Assembly (NCBI GenBank): GCA_045545665.1
Contig: JAZQBL010000006.1
Span: 1 to 9,780 of the forward strand
Length of the DNA stretch: 9,780 nt
Reading direction: 5' to 3'
Origin: RGIG7213 sp045545665
Lineage (GTDB): Bacteria > Bacillota > Clostridia > Oscillospirales > CAG-272
Of the stretch, positions 5,489-9,780 are shown one piece after another. Positions within the stretch are counted from its first letter, which is position 1. Every line of letters starts with the position of its first letter. The notes below the pieces were generated by a model. The model saw nothing but the letters and a program-made list of their open reading frames with translations. It did no database searches and was not told the origin of the DNA. The translations under genes and the position numbers were made by a program.

Positions 5489-6817
5489 TTAATTGTATTT
5501 CGGAAGAAAATCTCCGTGAGCTTCGATAAGCTCGTCGCACATCTTCACGATATCATCAATTGAAAGCTCTGCTGCCGTATGCGGTTCAAGCATAGCAGCG
5601 GCGTATATCGCATCTTTCTTCTTTGTGACGGCGGCTTCTATTGTAAGAAGCTGTGTGTTGATGTTCGTCATGTTCATCGCCGCAAGCGCTGTCGGGAGCT
5701 TTCCTACACGGCAAGGCTGGATGCCTGCACTGTTTATAAGGCAGGGTACTTCAACGCACGCCTCGTTTGGCAAATTCTCGATAAGTCCGTTGTTTATGAC
5801 GTTTCCGCCGATCTTGTACGCCTCATCGGTTACAATGGCATTCATTATTCTTGAAGCGTATTCGTGAGTTTTCACGTGGCTTACGTCACCGTTCAAGTAT
5901 TTTTCCTTGTCGGACTTCCATCTTGATATCTGATCGATACATCTTCTGGGGTATTCATCAAGCGGAATGTTGTATCTTTCTATAAGCTCGGGATACTTGC
6001 TCTTTATAAACAAGGGGTTGTACTCAGCGTTATGCTCGCTCGACTCGGTGCAGTAGTGACCGAAGCGGCGCACGTACTCAAGACGGACAAGGTCGTGCTG
6101 AGCCTTCGGATACTTACCCTCGTTAAGCGCTTCTGCCGCACGGCGTCTTATTTCGGGATACAGATCGTTTCCGTCGGCGTCGTAAAGCTCAAGAAGCCAG
6201 CCCATGTGGTTTATACCCGCTATCTTTTCCTTAAGAGGAGTCTTGGCAGGTATTTCAAGGAACTCAAGCAGCATGCGGGAGCATACCTGAACGCTGTGGC
6301 AAAGACCGACAGTTTTTACACCCGTATATCTCTGCATATAGCCTGTGAGCATTGCCATCGGGTTCGTGTAGTTGAGGAAGTACGCATCGGGGCAGACCTC
6401 CATGATGTCGTTTGCAAAATCCTCAAGCACGGGGATGGTGCGGAGTGCACGGAATATGCCGCCTATACCGAGTGTGTCGGCTATCGTCTGACGAAGACCG
6501 TATTTTTTCGGTATTTCAAAGTCGATGACGGTTGACGGCTCGTATCCGCCTACCTGAATGGCGTTTACAACGAAATCAGCACCTTTGAGAGCCGCTTTTC
6601 TGTTTTCAACACCTAAATATTTTTCGATCTTTGCTCTGTTTTCGTTTATGTTTGCGTTGAGCGCATTTATCATTATAAACGATTCTTCAAGTCTTTCGGC
6701 ATCAATGTCGTAAAGAGCTATCGTAAAATCACGAAGTGACTCAGTGAGCATAGAATCGCCCAAAACGTTTTTGGCGAAAATGGTGCTTCCGGCACCCATG
6801 AAAGTTATCTTTCCCAT
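5489..6817 (-). CDS. melA: GH4 family alpha-galactosidase (melibiase type)
   Basis: This 442-residue protein belongs to glycoside hydrolase family 4, cytosolic enzymes that cleave glycosides by an unusual redox mechanism needing NAD+ and a divalent metal (usually Mn2+). The N terminus carries the dinucleotide motif GAGSTIFAKNVLGD (residues 8-21). Family residues follow: QTIADTLGIGGIFRALRTIP, FLNYTNPM (147-154), the metal-site CHSV (173-176) and INHMGW with His204. Within GH4, CHSV marks alpha-galactosidases rather than the phospho-glucosidase or glucosidase groups, and the C-terminal VEVPCLINSAGIQP also fits MelA. Length is close to E. coli MelA. The ATG at 6817 follows GAGG five bases upstream. 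The gene is alone, with its own promoter, a roughly 90-nt leader with palindromes, and a terminator. It has no adjacent transporter, so substrate uptake is encoded elsewhere. An alpha-galacturonidase role is the main alternative. Confidence 0.88.
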   Translation of the reverse strand: MGKITFMGAGSTIFAKNVLGDSMLTESLRDFTIALYDIDAERLEESFIMINALNANINENRAKIEKYLGVENRKAALKGADFVVNAIQVGGYEPSTVIDFEIPKKYGLRQTIADTLGIGGIFRALRTIPVLEDFANDIMEVCPDAYFLNYTNPMAMLTGYMQRYTGVKTVGLCHSVQVCSRMLLEFLEIPAKTPLKEKIAGINHMGWLLELYDADGNDLYPEIRRRAAEALNEGKYPKAQHDLVRLEYVRRFGHYCTESSEHNAEYNPLFIKSKYPELIERYNIPLDEYPRRCIDQISRWKSDKEKYLNGDVSHVKTHEYASRIMNAIVTDEAYKIGGNVINNGLIENLPNEACVEVPCLINSAGIQPCRVGKLPTALAAMNMTNINTQLLTIEAAVTKKKDAIYAAAMLEPHTAAELSIDDIVKMCDELIEAHGDFLPKYN

Positions 6818-6837
6818 TTTTACCTCTTTCTTCGGCC

Positions 6838-6852
6838 CAGATCATTGATCTG
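6838..6852. promoter_or_regulatory. 15-bp palindrome before melA (candidate operator)
   Basis: CAGATCA-T-TGATCTG is a perfect palindrome with 7-bp arms and a single central base, in the melA leader about 10 bp before the ribosome site. No T-run follows it, so it is not a terminator. A repressor-binding site, or a hairpin affecting translation, is plausible but unproven. Confidence 0.4.
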
Positions 6853-6882
6853 ACTGCAAGAGCCGATATTTAAAATTACTAT

Positions 6883-6905
6883 ATATTGATATTTTGGTTC
6901 AATAT
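6883..6905. promoter_or_regulatory. Inverted repeat just downstream of the melA promoter
   Basis: ATATTGA and TCAATAT (7-bp arms, 9-base centre) lie within a few bases downstream of the predicted melA start of transcription, a common place for a repressor operator. An overlapping pair, GATATT and AATATC, has its own spacing. The AT-rich context lowers confidence. Confidence 0.35.
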
Positions 6906-6915
6906 CTATAAATTT

Positions 6916-6944
6916 ATTATAAGCACGGCACATAAATTTGTCAA
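6916..6944 (-). promoter_or_regulatory. Consensus sigma-A promoter of melA
   Basis: On the minus strand, a perfect TTGACA (6944-6939) is separated by 17 bp from a perfect TATAAT (6921-6916). This is the strongest promoter in the window, and such a promoter on a catabolic gene usually needs a repressor. Transcription would start near 6909, giving a leader of about 90 nt. Confidence 0.92.
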
Positions 6945-6949
6945 TCCCT

Positions 6950-6987
6950 CCTGAAAAAAATAAGAAAAAAAGATATATTTTTTCAGG
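6950..6987. repeat. 10-bp inverted repeat between the divergent genes
   Basis: CCTGAAAAAA (6950-6959) and TTTTTTCAGG (6978-6987) can form a 10-bp stem with an 18-base A-rich loop. It lies just upstream of the melA -35 box and about 60 bp before the spoIID start, so it could be a shared regulatory site or simply a structured spacer. Confidence 0.4.
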
Positions 6988-7048
6988 GTTTACAATATAT
7001 ATTAAACAAAGCCCCAGCGGGCAAAAACACGAAAGGACGATTTTACAG

Positions 7049-8341
7049 ATGAAAGGAATACTATCGGTCATAGCGACTGTTGCCGCCGTAGCCATACTTG
7101 TTCCCTTAGTTTTAACAAATGCGTACTACAATGGGGAACAAACCCCTATATCATCGGATATACTCAGTACAGATGCACAGAACGGGGCGGACTCGGCGAT
7201 AAATGCCGACTGCGGCGACCGTGTGTGCGAGGTGCCCGAGATCCCTGCAAACGGTGATGAAATAATTTTCGAATACGACGAGGACGACTCCTTCGCGCTG
7301 TCTCCTTTGTTCCATCTGCAGGTGCTTGACAGCTATAAAAACGAAACGTCACAGCCCGAGGACACGGAAATCAGTGAAGATGTCGAGGAGGAAAGAGTTC
7401 CCGATGAAGTCGAAAAGCTTCCGAACTTCACGGTATCGCTGTCACCCGGTGCTGCATCGAGCGATGATGTGAAAAATCTCAAGGTATATAAGCACAAGAC
7501 AAAGACGTACGAAACTATGTCAATGACAGAGTATCTTTACGGTGTCGTAGCGGCTGAAATGCCTTCGTATTTCGACGATGAGGCGCTCAAAGCACAGGCA
7601 ATAGCGTGCAGAACGTACGCACTTTACAAAATGATACACAACAGCTTCGATTCTTCAAGCCACGGAAAGAACGGCGCGCACATATGCACCAACAGCGGTC
7701 ACTGCCAGGCGTTCATTTCAAGAGAAGAAGCGGAAAGCAAGTGGGGAAAAGCGTACGCTGACAAGATTTTTAAAGCGGTATGCCCCGCAGTTGACGCAAC
7801 GAAGGGTCAGGTAATGCTCTACGAGGGCGAGCCGATCTTCTCCGCTTTCCACTCGCTGTCGTATAAGTACACAGACGACGTGAAAAACGTCTGGGGCGGT
7901 GACTATCCGTACCTTAAGTCGGTATCTTCACCCGAGGATTCAAGCTTTGACGGTTCGATAAGAACGGAATCTTATTCGGCGTCGAAGTTCAAAAAATACG
8001 TTGCAGCTCAATCAAGCAAGGCGTCATTCTCCGACGATCCTTCAAAATGGATATCAAACGTCGTACTTAACGAAAGCGGAAGAGTCGATACGATAACGAT
8101 AGGCGGCGTCGAATTTACAGGCCGTGAGATCCAGTCCGTATTCAGCCTCGCTTCGGCAAACTATACGATAAAATACGATGCTGAAAACGACGAATTCGAT
8201 TTCACGGTAAGAGGACGCGGACACGGTATCGGAATGAGTCAGTACGGTGCAAACCTTCTTGCAAAGGACGGTTATACGTACGCCGAGATACTTTGCCACT
8301 ACTATACGGGCGTTACGATAGGAAGCTATAAAATAAGCTGA
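7049..8341 (+). CDS. spoIID: Stage II sporulation protein D (lytic transglycosylase)
   Basis: SpoIID cleaves denuded peptidoglycan glycan strands during engulfment, working with SpoIIP and SpoIIM in the mother cell. The 430-residue protein has a membrane anchor at residues 4-24, a long acidic linker (about 30-125, rich in Asp and Glu), then the SpoIID domain. The catalytic Glu170 lies in VVAAEMPSYFDDEALKAQA. The CTNSGHC cluster (Cys213, His218, Cys219) fits the zinc site described in the C. difficile protein, and GRGHGIGMSQYGANLLA is the conserved C-terminal block. The start at 7049 is chosen because AAAGGA precedes it and the anchor then begins at the N terminus. Opening the frame at 6938 would place 37 unlikely residues ahead and overlap the melA promoter. 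It is longer than B. subtilis SpoIID (about 343 aa) because of the linker. Its stop overlaps the ymdB start. No clear sigma-E promoter is seen. Confidence 0.95.
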   Translation: MKGILSVIATVAAVAILVPLVLTNAYYNGEQTPISSDILSTDAQNGADSAINADCGDRVCEVPEIPANGDEIIFEYDEDDSFALSPLFHLQVLDSYKNETSQPEDTEISEDVEEERVPDEVEKLPNFTVSLSPGAASSDDVKNLKVYKHKTKTYETMSMTEYLYGVVAAEMPSYFDDEALKAQAIACRTYALYKMIHNSFDSSSHGKNGAHICTNSGHCQAFISREEAESKWGKAYADKIFKAVCPAVDATKGQVMLYEGEPIFSAFHSLSYKYTDDVKNVWGGDYPYLKSVSSPEDSSFDGSIRTESYSASKFKKYVAAQSSKASFSDDPSKWISNVVLNESGRVDTITIGGVEFTGREIQSVFSLASANYTIKYDAENDEFDFTVRGRGHGIGMSQYGANLLAKDGYTYAEILCHYYTGVTIGSYKIS

Positions 8342-9111
8342 TGATACTCAGAATATTAACTTTGGGGGACGTGGTCGGCACGTCCTCTGTTGATAAAATA
8401 AAGAATTCCCTGTGGGGAATAAGAAAAGAAGAAAAGATAGATTTCACTGTCATAAACGGAGAAAATTCAGCAGACGGCGGAATGGATATAAAAAGCACGG
8501 AAACGCTGATAAAATACGGAGCCGACGTCGTAACGGCAGGAAATCACACGTTCAAAAGACGTGAAATAAGGGAATATCTCGACGATAATCCGTACGTCAT
8601 ACGCCCGGGGAACTTTCCCGATGAGGTAAGCGGGTGCGGCTGTACGCTCGTAAAAGCGGACGGGGTGCGGTATTTCGTTATGAACGTTTTGGGATGTGTG
8701 TTTATGGAGCCGCTTGCGTGTCCGTTCAGAACGGTCGAAAAAATGCTGAAAAACGCACCGGAGCACGACGTAAGCATACTTGATATCCACGCAGAATCGA
8801 CGAGCGAAAAGATCGCAATGGCGCACTATTTCGACGGAAAGGTGAATATTATCTTCGGAACGCATACGCACGTGCAGACAGCCGATATAAGAATAATGCC
8901 CGAAGGAAGCGGATATATAACCGACCTCGGTATGTGCGGGCCGGAAAACTCCGTGCTCGGAATAAAAAAAGAAAAAATAATCGAAAAATTTTTAACTCAT
9001 ATGCCCGTAAAATTTGACGTTTCGGAAAACGAAGTCAAGCTCCACGGGGCAATATTTGAGTACGATACGGAGAAAAAAAGAACAGTATCTGCAAAGCTTT
9101 TTGAATATTGA
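8341..9111 (+). CDS. ymdB: YmdB-family metallophosphodiesterase
   Basis: This 256-residue cytosolic phosphodiesterase belongs to the TIGR00282/YmdB family. In B. subtilis YmdB hydrolyses 2',3'- and 3',5'-cyclic nucleotides and influences biofilm and motility states. Metal ligands are all in place: Asp10 in TLGDVVG, Glu41 and Asn42 in VINGENSADGG, Asn68 and His69 in TAGNHTF, His150 in DIHAESTSEK, and His175 and His177 in FGTHTHVQTADIRI. The C-terminal YITDLGMCGP block is also typical. Length is close to the usual 260-265 residues. The ATG shares one base with the spoIID TGA (sequence TGATG), and only a weak AGGA lies about 15 bp upstream, so translation is probably coupled to spoIID. A terminator follows directly. 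A sporulation-stage role through this operon is inference. Confidence 0.95.
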   Translation: MILRILTLGDVVGTSSVDKIKNSLWGIRKEEKIDFTVINGENSADGGMDIKSTETLIKYGADVVTAGNHTFKRREIREYLDDNPYVIRPGNFPDEVSGCGCTLVKADGVRYFVMNVLGCVFMEPLACPFRTVEKMLKNAPEHDVSILDIHAESTSEKIAMAHYFDGKVNIIFGTHTHVQTADIRIMPEGSGYITDLGMCGPENSVLGIKKEKIIEKFLTHMPVKFDVSENEVKLHGAIFEYDTEKKRTVSAKLFEY

Positions 9112-9117
9112 TAAAAA

Positions 9118-9151
9118 CGGATCTTTGTATAAAGCAAGGATCCGATTTTTT
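9118..9151 (+). terminator. Intrinsic terminator of spoIID-ymdB
   Basis: The arms CGGATCTTTG (9118-9127) and CAAGGATCCG (9135-9144) form a 10-bp stem with one T-G pair and a 7-base loop. Six T's follow (9146-9151). The stem begins seven bases after the ymdB stop. Confidence 0.92.
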
Positions 9152-9193
9152 ATCTATCATATATCATCTCATTTTTCCCCGCCCTACATCATA

Positions 9194-9220
9194 CGGGTCG
9201 TCGTGGGCGCCGACCCCTAC
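9194..9220 (+). repeat. REP-like palindrome, free copy
   Basis: This 27-bp copy is identical to those at 720-746 and 4889-4915. The preceding bases (CCGCCCTACATCATA) match the end of the cassettes, so it is the tail of an otherwise missing cassette. It is followed by repeat C2. Confidence 0.85.
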
Positions 9221-9225
9221 ATTCA

Positions 9226-9332
9226 GGCTCCCTCCGGGAGGGAGCTGGATTTTGCAAAGCAAAAGACTGAGGGAGAGTGCGAAGCACAACTCGCTGTGGC
9301 GGATAGAGTGATGGGATACCGAACCTTACATT
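9226..9332 (+). repeat. Short hairpin repeat of a second type, copy C2
   Basis: This is nearly identical to 5180-5287. The TTTTGC/GCAAAA hairpin keeps its stem while the loop changes from GAA to AAA. One base is lost in the CGCC stretch and a few substitutions occur near the end. As at the first locus, it sits between a palindrome and a full cassette. Confidence 0.8.
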
Positions 9333-9572
9333 CAGCCTTCTCCAGCGGGAGAAGGGGGACCGCGTTAGCGGTGGATGAGGTGTTCGAAGTGATAATCGAA
9401 TTAACTATCGTAACACCAATCAACGCAGCTCTTTTAAAAATTATACTTTGCCTTCCCCGGTGAAGGGAATGACGGATGAGGTGTCGATTTATCATTCATC
9501 GGATTTTTTCGAAACGGCGGGAGCAAGCCCCCGCCCTACATCATACGGGTCGTCCTGGACGTCGACCCCTAC
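9333..9572 (+). repeat. Multi-hairpin repeat cassette, copy F (240 bp)
   Basis: This is the same length as copy A and has the same order of hairpins, including the 68-bp core at 9362-9429 that is identical in A, B and F. The first hairpin loop is AGCG instead of AGTG. The terminal palindrome (9546-9572) is the most divergent copy, with TCCTGGACGT at its centre, but both GGGTCG and CGACCC arms remain. Confidence 0.85.
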
Positions 9573-9654
9573 GATTATCTGTCGATTTAAACCGTCGAGG
9601 GCTTCGAACCGTGCAAATTCTCCCCTTGAAACAGGCAATGCTGATTGTGTTATA

Positions 9655-9762
9655 GGGGCGGCACAATTCACTTTGTGAATTCGACGGTGTGTATTTCGAA
9701 CAAATTTTATGATAACAAGATCTGCACACCGCCGGTTCCGCAAAAGCGGAACGTGCCGCCCC
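9655..9762. repeat. 108-bp nested palindromic (cruciform-like) element
   Basis: Perfect outer arms GGGGCGGCAC (9655-9664) and GTGCCGCCCC (9753-9762) enclose three hairpins: AATTCAC-TTT-GTGAATT (9665-9681), CGGTGTG with CACACCG (9685-9691 and 9725-9731, 33-base loop), and GTTCCGC-AAAA-GCGGAAC (9735-9752). All four stems are compatible, giving a four-way junction. There is no coding signal and no T-run for termination. The sequence is unlike the cassettes, so it is a third repeat type. The stretch 9573-9654 before it holds nothing I can identify. Confidence 0.75.
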
Positions 9763-9780
9763 CTGAAAACAAACAAAAGC

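Noticed and set aside
6838..6852. 15-bp palindrome before melA as a terminator
   Set aside because: It has no T-run, a single-base centre, and lies inside the leader of an intact gene.
6972..7000. Possible sigma-E promoter for spoIID in the AT-rich stretch
   Set aside because: ATATATT and the following CAATATAT match the known sigma-E boxes only weakly, and the AT-rich context makes chance matches likely.
6938..7048. Longer spoIID start at 6938
   Set aside because: It would put 37 basic residues before the membrane anchor, overlap the melA promoter and lack a ribosome site. The ATG at 7049 has AAAGGA upstream.
9492..9776. 94-codon minus-strand open frame at the right edge
   Set aside because: It runs through the divergent palindrome, unassigned sequence and the cruciform element, with no ribosome site and no recognisable protein features.

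Overview
The window looks like a chromosomal segment from an endospore-forming Firmicute of the class Clostridia, probably an uncultured gut member of the Oscillospirales. The evidence is two sporulation genes (a 23-codon spoVM and spoIID), a YmdB-type phosphodiesterase, Gram-positive Shine-Dalgarno sites (AAAGGA, GAGG), near-consensus sigma-A promoters, and intergenic regions packed with small palindromic repeats. The lineage is inferred from gene content only.

Layout. 1-165 is the 3' end of an unrecognised plus-strand gene, followed by a strong hairpin terminator. 339-884 (minus) is a RAYT/IS200-like Y1 transposase whose reading frame contains two copies of a 27-bp REP-like palindrome. 1003-1257 (minus) holds spoVM and a small membrane protein gene. 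1369-4531 (minus) is a nadE-glyA operon with a clear promoter and terminator. 4676-5422 is an array of multi-hairpin repeats without genes. 5489-6817 (minus) is a GH4 alpha-galactosidase gene with its own promoter, terminator and candidate operators. 7049-9111 (plus) is a spoIID-ymdB pair with overlapping stop and start, ending in a terminator. 9194-9762 is a second repeat region that ends in a 108-bp cruciform-like element.

How the parts relate. nadE and glyA are housekeeping genes (NAD synthesis, one-carbon metabolism). SpoIID acts in engulfment and SpoVM in coat assembly, so both belong to spore formation. The alpha-galactosidase is a single-gene catabolic unit divergent from spoIID.

The most unusual content is the repeat system. 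Seven copies of one 27-bp palindrome occur at three loci, two of them in frame inside the transposase gene in opposite orientations. The intergenic copies form the ends of about 240-bp cassettes made of five or six hairpins. The cassettes differ by exchange, growth or clean loss of whole hairpins. I infer a RAYT/REP-type system with complex, possibly undescribed, non-autonomous units. A second notable point is that the NadE glutaminase domain appears to have lost two of its three catalytic residues.
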